Shown piece after piece: positions 44,370 through 53,255 of a DNA stretch of 64,000 bases. The stretch is from Geotoga petraea. GTDB taxonomy: Bacteria; Thermotogota; Thermotogae; Petrotogales; Petrotogaceae. Below the pieces are notes generated by a model. It was not told the origin of the DNA and did not search any database. It worked only from the letters and a program-made list of their open reading frames with translations. Numbering within the stretch: the stretch's first letter is position 1; every line of letters starts with the position of its first letter. The translations under genes were made by a program, and so were the position numbers. The stretch lies in the NCBI RefSeq assembly GCF_900102615.1, contig NZ_FMYV01000007.1, positions 1-64,000 on the forward strand. The letters are read 5' to 3'.

Positions 44370-44536
44370 AGTTGGAAAAGTGAAAAAGTTGAAAACTTTT
44401 TCAGATGGAAGTTGGAAGTTGGAGGTTGGAAGAAAAACCAACAACCAGCAACCAGCAACTAAAAACTAACAACAGGAATCGCCAAGCGATTCCTAATCCT
44501 CCAACAGAAATTGCCCCCGAAGGGGCTATTTAATTA
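44370..44536. repeat. CAAC-array repeat with three hairpins
   Basis: AAAAAGTTGAAAACTTTTT, GGAATCGCCAAGCGATTCC and GCCCCCGAAGGGGC, set among GTTGGAAGTTGG and CCAACAACCAGCAACC arrays that can pair with each other. It fills the whole gap between two genes. Confidence 0.6.
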
Positions 44537-44538
44537 AA

Positions 44539-45177
44539 TTAAAATCCAAATGTGAATCCAGCCGAAATGTTGTAGAAATAAATATATTGTTGCTCTAAAT
44601 CACTGACATTATCTCCATTTTCAAATTTCCACCCATCAAATGAAGCACCTACAATATATTGTCCTCTAACATAAACACTCATAAAATCTATTGGAGTTAC
44701 GGTAATTCCAGCATATGGACCAAAAGTAAATGCTTCAAAACTTATCTGGTTTAGATATGGTGATGTCCCTCCAATGAAGTCAGCTGTTTCTGTTTCTCCA
44801 TTTTCTTGTTGAACTACTTCAATTATCTGTGTGAATCCCCCAAGTCCTGCGCCTAAATCAAAAGCTACATATTTGCTTGGAGATAGTTGAGTAGAAACAT
44901 TAAATGCACCATAGCTGGCTGTATATTTATAATCACCTTTTTGGGAATAACCTCCCCATCCTTCTCCTCCCATAAATATAGGAGCTTCTCCAATTCTACC
45001 CATTCCGCCTCCACCAAAGGCAAATATTCCGTTAGTAAAATCAAAACCATTATCCAAAGGATCAACTATTTGATCACCCGGTATGAATACAACTGATGGT
45101 CCACCGCCACCAAATTGCACAGCAAAACTCATCAAAGCAAATAAACTAACAATAGATAAAACCAATAATTTTTTCAT
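44539..45177 (-). CDS. Exported glycine-rich envelope protein, barrel-like
   Basis: A 212-residue protein with a signal peptide (MKKLLVLSIVSLFALMSFA). Gly-rich N-terminal parts (FGGGGPS, FGGGGMGRIG, GGEGWGGY) are followed by beta strands and the barrel-type ending YNISAGFTFGF. It could be a small outer-membrane barrel. It is probably cotranscribed with the DUF4097-like protein upstream (12 bases). Confidence 0.6.
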   Translation of the reverse strand: MKKLLVLSIVSLFALMSFAVQFGGGGPSVVFIPGDQIVDPLDNGFDFTNGIFAFGGGGMGRIGEAPIFMGGEGWGGYSQKGDYKYTASYGAFNVSTQLSPSKYVAFDLGAGLGGFTQIIEVVQQENGETETADFIGGTSPYLNQISFEAFTFGPYAGITVTPIDFMSVYVRGQYIVGASFDGWKFENGDNVSDLEQQYIYFYNISAGFTFGF

Positions 45178-45189
45178 TTTTATTCCTCC

Positions 45190-45906
45190 TTAATAATATT
45201 TTGTATTTGTTCTTACATTTACACTTGTATTAACATCTAAATAATTTCTTGATCCAGAAGGGATTTCGAATTCAAATTCTCCAGCTAAAGAACTTATTGT
45301 TATTTCTGTATCATCATTCCATTTTTCAAGAAAAATTATTTCTCCAGATAACCCTGTACTGTTAATAACCAAATTCTCTAAAAATGAAGTTTTAAACCTT
45401 AGATCAATGTCTGTACCAGATATGTGCATATTTCCTGTGTTAATCAGCCCTTTAATGCCTATTCCTGTTCCAGATATATCGATATCTTTTGAATTTATAT
45501 TAGAATTGATGTCGATACCTGTTCCGTCAATGTTTAATTCGTTGGTAGTTACTTCACCTACTAAATTAATTCTAACACCAGAAATATTTATTTCTTCATA
45601 GTTATGATCTCTACCTATTTCAACATTCACTTCACTTCTAAAAGGGAAACTCGGTGTTTCAATATCCATTGAGTCATCTTTTATATCTACATTTTTTACA
45701 TGAGAAATATAAATATTATCCCCTCTTACAAATTCAACGTTTAAATTAACCCCTTTAATATATATTCTATCTTTTGTATCATAAATATTTGAATTATAAA
45801 CTCCACTATTTTCTGGATAAACAAAATTATTATATTCACTTGTAACGTTTGCAATCCCAAAAGTTAAAAATACTATTATGGGAATAGCTATCCATTTATA
45901 ATCCAT
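45190..45906 (-). CDS. DUF4097-like exported beta-helix protein
   Basis: A 238-residue protein with a hydrophobic N-terminus (MDYKWIAIPIIVFLTFGIAN). Short beta repeats follow (LNIDGTGIDINSNINSKDID, ISGTGIGIKGLINTG, ISGTDIDLRF), typical of DUF4097 putative adhesins that form right-handed beta-helices. It has an AAAGGAGTGA ribosome site. It is likely anchored to the inner membrane facing outwards. Confidence 0.6.
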   Translation of the reverse strand: MDYKWIAIPIIVFLTFGIANVTSEYNNFVYPENSGVYNSNIYDTKDRIYIKGVNLNVEFVRGDNIYISHVKNVDIKDDSMDIETPSFPFRSEVNVEIGRDHNYEEINISGVRINLVGEVTTNELNIDGTGIDINSNINSKDIDISGTGIGIKGLINTGNMHISGTDIDLRFKTSFLENLVINSTGLSGEIIFLEKWNDDTEITISSLAGEFEFEIPSGSRNYLDVNTSVNVRTNTKYY

Positions 45907-46029
45907 TTTATCACTCCTTTCCCATGTAACTGTTTAAATTATATTATTTTATAAATTATTTAGCAATTGATTTATGATGTTGTGTAATTATTAAGAATTA
46001 AACGCCATTTATAGAATTAAAAATATATA

Positions 46030-46053
46030 AAAAAAACCACCCTTACGGGTGGC
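46030..46053 (-). terminator. Terminator after the parvulin gene
   Basis: A CCACCC / GGGTGG stem followed by T8 on the minus strand. The rest of 45907-46178 is AT-rich with no gene. Confidence 0.8.
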
Positions 46054-46178
46054 ATAAATTTTGGGGATTTATATTTTAGTTCAGGGGGGTAAAACTCTTG
46101 CTGTCATTATTATTGTATTTTTATAATCTTAGATTATTCTTAAAAACGTTTGTTATAACTTAGAATACCCTTAAAATA

Positions 46179-46925
46179 TTATCCCTTGATTTCTACTTCA
46201 AATTTTTCTTTTAATTCATTTCCTTTGTTCATGTATACTTGTGACTGTTTCATTGCCAATAATTGTTGTTTTAGTTGATCTTTTACTTCTTCAAAGTTTG
46301 CTTCTTGGGCAGGTTGTCTATCTGTTAATTTTATTACATGGTATCCAAATTGTGTTTTTACTGGGCCACTGATGTTTCCTTCTTCCATATTAAAAGCAAC
46401 ATTTTCAAATTCTGGAACCATTTGTCCTTTAGTAAAGAAACCCAAGTCTCCACCTTGTTCTTTTGAAGGGCAAGTTGAATACTCTCTTGCCAATTCTTCA
46501 AAAGATTCTCCATTGTCTAATTTTTCTTTGATTTCATTTGCTTTTTCTTCTGTTTTCAAAAGAATGTGTGAAGCTTTAATGCTTTCTGGTTTTTTGAATT
46601 GAGCTTTATTTTCTTCATAATATTTTTTTACCTCTATATCATCAATATCTACATCTTCGAATAGTTTTTTGATTGCATAGTTCTTTAAAATTTCTTTTTT
46701 TGCTGACTCTAATTCATCTATAAATTCTTCATCTTTATCCATTTCTGTTTCAATAGCTTCTGCATACATTAATTCCTGATTGATTAATTCTTGTAATAAG
46801 TGTTTTTTACCTTCTGGTGATTGAAATTGCTGTCCTCTTTGACCTAATCTTTGAAGTAAAATGTTTACATCTTGCTCTGTAATTTCATTTCCGTTAACTA
46901 TAGCTAACACTTTGTTTTCTGACAT
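46179..46925 (-). CDS. PpiC-type peptidyl-prolyl isomerase
   Basis: A 248-residue parvulin. The N-terminal helical chaperone part covers 1-115 (SurA/PrsA-like, VNGNEITEQDV). The rotamase domain lies at about 118-215 (ASHILLKTEEKANEI, FEELAREYSTCPSK, GGDLGFFTKGQMVPEFE, GYHVIKLTD). There is no signal peptide, so it appears cytoplasmic, unlike PrsA. Transcribed alone. Confidence 0.85.
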   Translation of the reverse strand: MSENKVLAIVNGNEITEQDVNILLQRLGQRGQQFQSPEGKKHLLQELINQELMYAEAIETEMDKDEEFIDELESAKKEILKNYAIKKLFEDVDIDDIEVKKYYEENKAQFKKPESIKASHILLKTEEKANEIKEKLDNGESFEELAREYSTCPSKEQGGDLGFFTKGQMVPEFENVAFNMEEGNISGPVKTQFGYHVIKLTDRQPAQEANFEEVKDQLKQQLLAMKQSQVYMNKGNELKEKFEVEIKG

Positions 46926-47008
46926 TAAAATACTCTCCTTTTTTTATAGTGATTTTATCCATAATATAAATAATATCATCTATATATTTAATCATTAAAT
47001 ACGCAATA

Positions 47009-47998
47009 TTAAAGCTTTTTTAATATATTTGACAGAGCCTTAATAAAAGTTTTAGTTTCATATTCATTTCCTACTGTAACTCTTATGAATTGTTCTAGCT
47101 CTTCATTATATTTTCTCGTAACAATTCCTTCTGAGAATAACTGATTATATACAAAATCAGCATCTTCAAACTTTAATAAAACGAAATTCGTCTTCGATTC
47201 TATAGAGTATTTCTTAAAATTTGCATAAATTCTATCTCTATTCTTTTTTATTTCTTCTGTACTTTTTTCAATTTCTTCATAGTTTTCCAATATTTTTTCT
47301 ATGACTATTTCAGATAACTTATTAAGTGAAAACGGGGATACTAACTTTCTTATTTCTAAACTATATTTAATAGAGGAAATGCTATATCCAGCCCTTATTG
47401 CAGCTAATCCAAAGGCTTTTGAAAATGTCCTTGTTATTATTAAGTTATTATATTCCTTTATTAAAAACTTATAATCTTTATCGCTAAAACTGTAATAAGC
47501 TTCATCTAAAAGAACATTTACTCCAGTATCTAATATTTCTATTAATCTATCTTCCTGTATTTCTGTTCCTGTTGGGTTATTTGGAGAGCAAATAATCACA
47601 AGATCATCTTTTGAATTTATATCCTTTTTATTTATCTGAAACTGAAAATTCTCGTTCAAAGGTATTTTTTTTAATTGTTTTCCATGTTTTTTTGCAAAAA
47701 ATTCGTACATACCAAACGTTGGGGTGTTAATTATTACTTTCCCTTTGGTATTCAATATAATGAGATCTAATAATTCGTCACTTCCGTTACCAATATTTAT
47801 ATTTTCAGGTTGTAATTTTTCGAAATTAGCTATTTTCGAAATGACATTCTCCGAATTAAAATCTGGATATCTATTAAATTTGGTATTTAAAATTTTTAAC
47901 GAAATCTCTTCTCTTATCTTTGCTGGAAGATTATACGGACTTTCATTCTTGTCTAAACAAATCAAATCTCCACTGTTGTTTTTATAATCTATATCCAT
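47009..47998 (-). CDS. hisC: Histidinol-phosphate aminotransferase
   Basis: A 329-residue PLP aminotransferase of the HisC group. Visible are GNGSDELLDLI, SPNNPTGT, VLLDEAYYSF and the PLP lysine in TRTFSKAFGLAAIRAGY. It shares one base with hisIE. HisC enzymes can also act on aromatic amino acids, which matters here because the other his genes are absent nearby. Confidence 0.88.
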   Translation of the reverse strand: MDIDYKNNSGDLICLDKNESPYNLPAKIREEISLKILNTKFNRYPDFNSENVISKIANFEKLQPENINIGNGSDELLDLIILNTKGKVIINTPTFGMYEFFAKKHGKQLKKIPLNENFQFQINKKDINSKDDLVIICSPNNPTGTEIQEDRLIEILDTGVNVLLDEAYYSFSDKDYKFLIKEYNNLIITRTFSKAFGLAAIRAGYSISSIKYSLEIRKLVSPFSLNKLSEIVIEKILENYEEIEKSTEEIKKNRDRIYANFKKYSIESKTNFVLLKFEDADFVYNQLFSEGIVTRKYNEELEQFIRVTVGNEYETKTFIKALSNILKKL

Positions 47999-48630
47999 TA
48001 TTTTCTTCTTCCCTTCAACTCTTTTAAAATTTCAGAAAAAGAAATACCTTCATAACTTAAAACAACCAACAAATGATAAATCATATCAGCTGTCTCGTAA
48101 ATTCTTCTTTCCCTATTTTCAGCAACCAACACTTCGACGGCTTCTTCTCCAAATTTTTTGAAGATTTTTTCTTTCCCTTCTTTGAATAAAAAAGAAGTAT
48201 ATGATTTTTCGTCTGGATTCTCTTTTCTTGATTTTATAACATTTTCTAACTCTTGTAAAATCGAGTAAGAATAATCTATCCTGTCTTCTTCTTTTGGTAA
48301 TTCCACTTTTTCAGAAAAACAACTTTTTGTCCCGAGGTGACAAGCTGGACCTATTTGTTCTACAGTTAAAAGTAGAGCATCGTTGTCGCAATCTAATCTA
48401 ATATCTTTTAAAAATTGAAAATTTCCACTTATCTCACCTTTCATTCTAATCCTGTTTTTTGTTCTTGAATAATAAAATAAATTTCTTGATTTCAAAGTTC
48501 TTTCCAAAGCTTCTTTATTCATATAACCTAAAGTTAAAACCTCTTTTTCTTCATCTTGAACTACAATTGGAACTAATCCGTTCCCTTTTTCCCAGTCTAT
48601 TTTATTTAACAAATCATTTGATAAAATCAT
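47998..48630 (-). CDS. hisI: Bifunctional HisIE (cyclohydrolase / pyrophosphohydrolase)
   Basis: A 210-residue fusion. HisI covers about 1-112: YMNKEALERTLKSRNLFYYSRTK split by kinetics-type loops, RLDCDNDALLLTVEQ and the zinc site GPACHLGTKSCF. HisE covers about 120-210: LFKEGKEKIFKKFGEEAVEVL and ADMIYHLLVVLS. Together they do steps 2 and 3 of histidine synthesis. AGGAGG precedes the ATG. It sits behind a leader attenuator. Confidence 0.9.
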   Translation of the reverse strand: MILSNDLLNKIDWEKGNGLVPIVVQDEEKEVLTLGYMNKEALERTLKSRNLFYYSRTKNRIRMKGEISGNFQFLKDIRLDCDNDALLLTVEQIGPACHLGTKSCFSEKVELPKEEDRIDYSYSILQELENVIKSRKENPDEKSYTSFLFKEGKEKIFKKFGEEAVEVLVAENRERRIYETADMIYHLLVVLSYEGISFSEILKELKGRRK

Positions 48631-48675
48631 TATTTCTCCTCCTATTTTTTTAAAAAATTATAAATTTAAAAATTT

Positions 48676-48705
48676 TTATTTTTTAATAAAAACATCTTGC
48701 TTCAT
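48676..48705 (-). CDS. Nine-residue minicistron before hisIE
   Basis: An ATG with a near-perfect ribosome site (AGGAGGTG) opens a nine-codon frame (MKQDVFIKK) that ends 45 bases before hisIE. It may be the first codons of a deleted his gene or a coupling minicistron. Real translation is likely; function is open. Confidence 0.35.
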   Translation of the reverse strand: MKQDVFIKK

Positions 48706-48726
48706 AACACACCTCCTAAAATAAAT

Positions 48727-48762
48727 AAAAAAAACCGATCACGTAAAAACGTGACCGGCATC
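48727..48762 (-). terminator. Attenuator terminator of the his unit
   Basis: On the minus strand, CCGGTCACGT pairs with ACGTGATCGG (one G-U pair), followed by T8. The 5' side GATGCCGGTCACG can instead pair with upstream CGTGGCCGCATC in the leader ORF, or its ATGATGC with the leader's GCATCAT. The two folds exclude the terminator. Confidence 0.75.
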
Positions 48763-48774
48763 ATTGTTTTTTAA

Positions 48775-48861
48775 TCAGCATGCAAAAATTTGACGTGCTG
48801 AGATGCGGCCACGCCAAAGATGATGCATTTTATTTATTTTTATAATACTTATATTATCCAT
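48775..48861 (-). CDS. Leader peptide of the his attenuator, 28 residues
   Basis: The ATG at 48861 lies 8 bases after an AAAGGA site. The peptide has two adjacent His codons within KMHHLWRGRISARQIFAC and ends in Cys-stop. His codons immediately before the antiterminator segment fit control by charged tRNA-His. The conserved-looking tail WRGRISARQIFAC is unexplained. Only two His is few for a classical his leader. Confidence 0.6.
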   Translation of the reverse strand: MDNISIIKINKMHHLWRGRISARQIFAC

Positions 48862-48879
48862 ATAAATCATTCCTTTTAC

Positions 48880-48945
48880 TTTTTATTCTCTGAAATCTCC
48901 AACTTTCAACATCCAACAGAAATCATTTATGATTTCTCTAAAACT
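48880..48945. repeat. Short CAAC-type hairpin repeat
   Basis: CTCCAACTTTCAACATCCAAC followed by the hairpin GAAATCATTTATGATTTC. Same family as the other CAAC arrays. Confidence 0.45.
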
Positions 48946-48989
48946 ATACCACCATTTATTCTTATTTGTCAATTAATTTTATAATACAA

Positions 48990-49535
48990 TTATAACCACA
49001 AATTATTTTTACTTGTAGAAACAGCTTTAACTCCATATTTAATTAAATCATTAACTTGTTCTAAATCTTCAATAAGGCCTCCAGCAATTACATTTATCCG
49101 ACTACCAAATTTTTGAATAAAATTTTTAGCTGCACATGAAGGTAGCACTTCATAAGCGTCTGGTGATGTTTTTTCTATAAGATTACTTATGGAATTTAAA
49201 GAGGTAGAATCAATTACAAAAACTCTTTGTATGGTAATGAATCCCAATTTTTTAGCAATGTTTATTATATTTGATTTTGTAGTGATTATCCCGTCACAAA
49301 GGTTTTGAGTTTTTAGAAACTCTAAAAAGCTTTTATCTTTTGCTATACCATTTACCAAATCAATATTTACAAGAAGCTTCTTTTTATTCTGCTCACAAAT
49401 TTCTTTTATACCTTTCAAATCATTAATATTCCCACTAAGAAGAAACAAAACATCTGAACTTGTATAGCAAGCATTTTTTATCTCATTAATATCTCTTATT
49501 CCTGGTATCGTTTTAGAATTAAATTTTATCGACAT
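48990..49535 (-). CDS. glpP: GlpP-type antiterminator
   Basis: A 181-residue protein of the GlpP family: a TIM-barrel-like fold that in Bacillus binds glycerol-3-phosphate and the glp leader mRNA to prevent termination. Matching stretches are KKLLVNIDLVNGIAKDKSFLEF split by loops, DGIITTKSNII, QRVFVIDSTSL, YEVLPSCAAK and VIAGGLIEDLEQV. Divergent from the hydrolase and glp genes, which carry hairpin leaders suited to it. Confidence 0.88.
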   Translation of the reverse strand: MSIKFNSKTIPGIRDINEIKNACYTSSDVLFLLSGNINDLKGIKEICEQNKKKLLVNIDLVNGIAKDKSFLEFLKTQNLCDGIITTKSNIINIAKKLGFITIQRVFVIDSTSLNSISNLIEKTSPDAYEVLPSCAAKNFIQKFGSRINVIAGGLIEDLEQVNDLIKYGVKAVSTSKNNLWL

Positions 49536-49548
49536 AGTTACCCCCTTA

Positions 49549-49630
49549 ATAAAATCACAAAGTGATTTTGGCTGTTAGTTGATAGTTGGTTAGTTGCTGG
49601 TTTTTCTTCCAACTTCCAAAATACATCTTA
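49549..49630. repeat. CAAC-array hairpin repeat, inverted copy
   Basis: AAAATCACAAAGTGATTTT followed by GTTAGTTGATAGTTGG. It is the reverse of the repeat ending at 58418, which reads AAAATCACTTTGTGATTTT. The rest of 49536-49813 is AT-rich without a gene. Confidence 0.55.
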
Positions 49631-49791
49631 TATTCGAATATATTTTTAGCGTTTTCTTATACAATTATATCAAATTTATCCACTATAATTAAAAAATTAG
49701 TATTCCTTTTCGATATTGTTTGTATTGCTAATTATTAAAGTTAATATTGTGTAATTACCCTAAATCAACTATAAAGGTCAATATTTATAGT

Positions 49792-49906
49792 TTGGAAGTT
49801 TAACTAATAATGATATAATTTTAACATAATTTCATAGGTTGGAGAATAAGAAAAGCCCATTCTAATTTTTAGGCAAGAAGTCTAATTATTTTGGTGGGTA
49901 TTTTTT
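49792..49906 (+). promoter_or_regulatory. Promoter and terminator/antiterminator leader of the hydrolase
   Basis: TTGGAA (49792), a 16-base spacer and TATAAT (49814-49819) form a promoter. The leader starts with GGTT-(GGAGAATAAGAAA)-AGCC. The same AGCCCA can instead pair with TGGGT (49895-49899) before T6. The layout parallels the glp leader at 51746-51810, so both are candidate GlpP targets. Confidence 0.5.
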
Positions 49907-49940
49907 ATTATTCATTCTAATCAAAAAGGGGGGATTTAGA

Positions 49941-51719
49941 ATGAAAAGAAGTTCCAAATTACTTTTGGCTTTTTCCATCATTATTGTTTTAATTGCTGGG
50001 CTATTGGGTAGTATGATTCAGTCTGATTTTTATTCTGTCGATGTGAGGGATGTAAGAATACCCGCTAAGGATGGACAAGTTTTAAGTGGCTTGCTGTTTG
50101 TTCCTGAAAATGTGAGTAATGAAAACCCTGCTCCTGCAGTATTAACTATGCATGGGTACATTAACTCAAGAGAAACTCAAAGTGGTTTCAACATTGAATT
50201 TGCAAGAAGAGGTTATGTTGTTCTTTCTTTAGATATGGCTGGCCATGGTTATTCAGAACAAATAGCTGGAGATCTTTCCAGAGGTGGTTCTGATGCTTTA
50301 CGATTTTTACACGATTTGGATTTTGTAGACAGTGATAACGTTGCTGTAGAAGGTCATTCAATGGGTGGGTGGTCATTAGTAAGAGCTGTTAATGACAACC
50401 CAGATTTAGTAAAAACAGTTATTTTAGAAGGTTCTTCTCCAGAAACTTACGGTTCTGGTGAAGTTACTGCAACTTCTCCATTTAATTTTGCAGTTGTTTT
50501 CAGTAAATATGACGAATTCAGTCAATTGATGTGGGGAGTAGAAGTACCTTCAGATATAGTTAAAACAGAAAAATTAAAAAAAGCTTTTGGGGTTACTGAA
50601 GATGTTGTTCCAGAAGAACTATATGGATCTTTTGTAAATAACTCTGCAAGAAAACTATATATCCCATCAAATACTCATCCTGGAGACCATCTATCTACAG
50701 AAGCTATTGGTAATGCAATTGAATTTTTACAGGATTCTATAGCTGCTCCAAATGAAATAGACCCTGAAAATCAAATTTGGCCTTGGAAAGAATTTGCAAC
50801 ACTTCTTGGGTTAATTGGTTTTATAATATTCATTTTTGCCGTTTCATCTTTGATTCTTCAAACAAAATTCTTTGGAAGTTTGATTCAACCTTTACCCGAT
50901 TTTGGTGGAGCTCAAAAATGGGGTTGGTGGATTTCTGCAATTATAGCAACAGCTATTCCAGCAGTCTTCTTCTTTACCTTTCAAGAATGGGGTCAAGCTA
51001 ATATAGCTGTTACAGCTTTTTGGCCTCAACAATTAACTAATGGTTTTGTTGCTTGGGTAACTTTTGTTGGATTAATTGCATTAGGTCTTTTCATAGTTTG
51101 GCACTTTATTTCTGGAAGAAAACAAAATGGCAACACCATTAATTATGGACTTTCGACAAGTACAGAAAACAAAAAATTTAGTTGGAACTATATAGGAAAA
51201 TCTTTACTATTCTCAGTTATTGTGATGTTCTTTGCTCATCTTTTGGTAGCTATGACACAATGGGCATTTTTAATAGATTTTAGATGGTGGGTATTGGCTG
51301 TTAAACCTCTTGACTTTACTCATTTTAGAATAGTTCTCGATTACATACCTCCATTCCTATTCTTCTTCTTGATTAACGGCTTGATATTACACGTTCAATT
51401 AAGATATAAAGAAAAAGGAAATAATTTTGGTAGTCTTTTAAAATCTATGCTAACAAACGGTATAGTTAATGCACTTGGTATAGTTGTAATTGTTATTCTT
51501 CAATTGGGAAGTCTTTATATGACAGAAACTCTTTTCTTCCCATCACAATCATTATTGGGTATAGTAGCATATCAATTTGTATTTATAACTTTTGTAACTG
51601 GATTGTTCTCAACTTATTTCTTTAGAAAAACAGGAAATATATACACAGGTGCTTTTATCAATGCATTTTTTGTAACTTGGTATATTGTTGCTGGACAAGC
51701 AACTCATTTTGTATTATAA
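49941..51719 (+). CDS. Membrane alpha/beta hydrolase with C-terminal helices
   Basis: A 592-residue protein. One N-terminal helix, then an alpha/beta hydrolase domain (about 35-270) with MHGYINSR (oxyanion side), nucleophile GHSMGGW and SNTHPGDHLS as a likely His region. Seven or eight membrane helices follow (about 285-590). The hydrolase faces the outside. A GlpP-like leader suggests a role linked to glycerol, for example release from lipids or esters, but that is inference. It has an AAGGGGGG ribosome site. Confidence 0.7.
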   Translation: MKRSSKLLLAFSIIIVLIAGLLGSMIQSDFYSVDVRDVRIPAKDGQVLSGLLFVPENVSNENPAPAVLTMHGYINSRETQSGFNIEFARRGYVVLSLDMAGHGYSEQIAGDLSRGGSDALRFLHDLDFVDSDNVAVEGHSMGGWSLVRAVNDNPDLVKTVILEGSSPETYGSGEVTATSPFNFAVVFSKYDEFSQLMWGVEVPSDIVKTEKLKKAFGVTEDVVPEELYGSFVNNSARKLYIPSNTHPGDHLSTEAIGNAIEFLQDSIAAPNEIDPENQIWPWKEFATLLGLIGFIIFIFAVSSLILQTKFFGSLIQPLPDFGGAQKWGWWISAIIATAIPAVFFFTFQEWGQANIAVTAFWPQQLTNGFVAWVTFVGLIALGLFIVWHFISGRKQNGNTINYGLSTSTENKKFSWNYIGKSLLFSVIVMFFAHLLVAMTQWAFLIDFRWWVLAVKPLDFTHFRIVLDYIPPFLFFFLINGLILHVQLRYKEKGNNFGSLLKSMLTNGIVNALGIVVIVILQLGSLYMTETLFFPSQSLLGIVAYQFVFITFVTGLFSTYFFRKTGNIYTGAFINAFFVTWYIVAGQATHFVL

Positions 51720-51745
51720 TTAAAGTGTAAATAATAATTTAATAT

Positions 51746-51810
51746 TGGCGGAGATAATAGATAGCCACATTCACTACCGGAGAAATCTGGTGGTTGAATG
51801 TGGCTTTTTT
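51746..51810 (+). promoter_or_regulatory. glp leader: terminator with competing antiterminator
   Basis: Terminator: AGCCACATTCA (51763-51773) pairs with TGAATGTGGCT (51795-51805), with an inner ACTACC/GGTGGT stem and then T6. Competing upstream hairpin: TGGC-(GGAGATAATAGATA)-GCCA (51746-51767), which uses the same GCCA. This is the expected design for GlpP antitermination. Confidence 0.7.
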
Positions 51811-51830
51811 ATATATTTGGAGGTGTTTGT

Positions 51831-53255
51831 ATGATAGCTGTAATAGGAGGAGGAATTGTTGGTACTCTAACAGCTTTAGAGCTATTAAAATATTATGAAG
51901 ATGTAGCTCTTTTTGAAAAAAATCCTGCTACTGGTATGGAAACAACAAAAGCAAATTCGGGAATAATACATGCGGGATATGATGATGAGCCTGATACCTT
52001 TAGAGCTCAATTTTCTTACAAAGGAAATAAAATGTATGATGATTTGGCAGAATTGTTGAATTTCAAAATAAAAAGACCAGGTTCTCATGTCGTTGCTTAC
52101 AATGATGATGAGATGGAACAGCTTTACCATCTCGCAGAAAATGCAAAAGCAAATGGGTTTGAAGATGATGAATACGAGATAATTCTAAAAGATAGACTTT
52201 TAGAAATGGAACCAAATCTAAATAAAGATGCGATTGGCTCTCTTTGGTCTCCTATAGCCGGAATTGTAGATCCTTGGGAAATTGCCCAAAGAGCTTCTAT
52301 TGCCATAAGAAGAAATGGTGGAGAAGTATTTAAAAACAAGAAATTTGTCAGCGTAGATAAGAAAAATGATAAATTCACTCTTCATTTTGAAGATGGTACA
52401 GAATTTGATGCTGATTATGTTATAAATGCTGCTGGTCTTTATGCTGACGAAGTAGCGAAAGCTTTTGGAGATACAGTTCCAGAAATTACCCCTGTAAAAG
52501 GAGAATATTATCTCCTTAACAAAGACATCAAATGGGTAAACTCAGTTATCTTCCCTCTTCCAACTGAAGAAACAAAAGGTTGTTTGGTATTACCTACAGT
52601 TGATGGAGGCTTTTTGATCGGCCCAAACGCAAATGAAACAGATTCAAAAGAAGATTACGCAACAAGCGAAGAAGGACTTGCAGAAATCGCAAGAGATGCA
52701 AAAAAATTAGTCCCTAATTTAAAGATAAACCCAGGTACAATCATGAAAACCTTTGCAGGGCTTAGACCAGAAACAGAGGAAAAAGATTTTTATATCGAAA
52801 AAGGGAAAGATAATGTCATACATATTTCTGGTACCAGATCTCCTGGTTTAACAGCAGCTCCTGCAATTGCAGAATATGTTGCAGATATGTTTCAAGAAAA
52901 ACTGGAGAAAAAACAGAGAAATATAGAATTGAAAGGTTTAGAAAACAATCTCGAATTGATTAAACAAGATTATGATAAATGGGATGAAATGATTCAAAAA
53001 GAACCCGATTTCGGAGAAATAATCTGTTACTGTAATAAAGTTACCAAGGCAGACGTTCTATATGCAATTGCAAATGGAGCTGAAACTATAGACGAAATAA
53101 GATTCTTTACCAAATCTGGCTTTGGTGAATGTCAGGGCGGTTATTGTTCATCAAAAATCTTTGAAATATTAAAAGATAAAAAAGATGGCAAACTCAAAAA
53201 TATAAAAAAATTCACAGATGACTCATGGATTATAGATTCCGAGGTGAGAAAATGA
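51831..53255 (+). CDS. glpA: FAD-dependent glycerol-3-phosphate dehydrogenase-like protein
   Basis: A 474-residue oxidoreductase. The FAD site is GGGIVGTLTALEL near the start, and the DAO-type core has NSGIIHAGYDDEP and GTRSPGLTAAPA. The C-terminal BFD-like 2Fe-2S domain has CYCNKV and GECQGGYC. It oxidises glycerol-3-phosphate to dihydroxyacetone phosphate with the next two genes as electron partners. The ATG at 51831 is behind GGAGGTG; an upstream ATG would lie within the terminator. Confidence 0.85.
   Translation: MIAVIGGGIVGTLTALELLKYYEDVALFEKNPATGMETTKANSGIIHAGYDDEPDTFRAQFSYKGNKMYDDLAELLNFKIKRPGSHVVAYNDDEMEQLYHLAENAKANGFEDDEYEIILKDRLLEMEPNLNKDAIGSLWSPIAGIVDPWEIAQRASIAIRRNGGEVFKNKKFVSVDKKNDKFTLHFEDGTEFDADYVINAAGLYADEVAKAFGDTVPEITPVKGEYYLLNKDIKWVNSVIFPLPTEETKGCLVLPTVDGGFLIGPNANETDSKEDYATSEEGLAEIARDAKKLVPNLKINPGTIMKTFAGLRPETEEKDFYIEKGKDNVIHISGTRSPGLTAAPAIAEYVADMFQEKLEKKQRNIELKGLENNLELIKQDYDKWDEMIQKEPDFGEIICYCNKVTKADVLYAIANGAETIDEIRFFTKSGFGECQGGYCSSKIFEILKDKKDGKLKNIKKFTDDSWIIDSEVRK

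Noticed and set aside
44370-44536. CRISPR-like array of short repeats
   Set aside because: Repeat units vary in length and sequence, there are no equal spacers and no cas genes. It fits the intergenic hairpin family instead.
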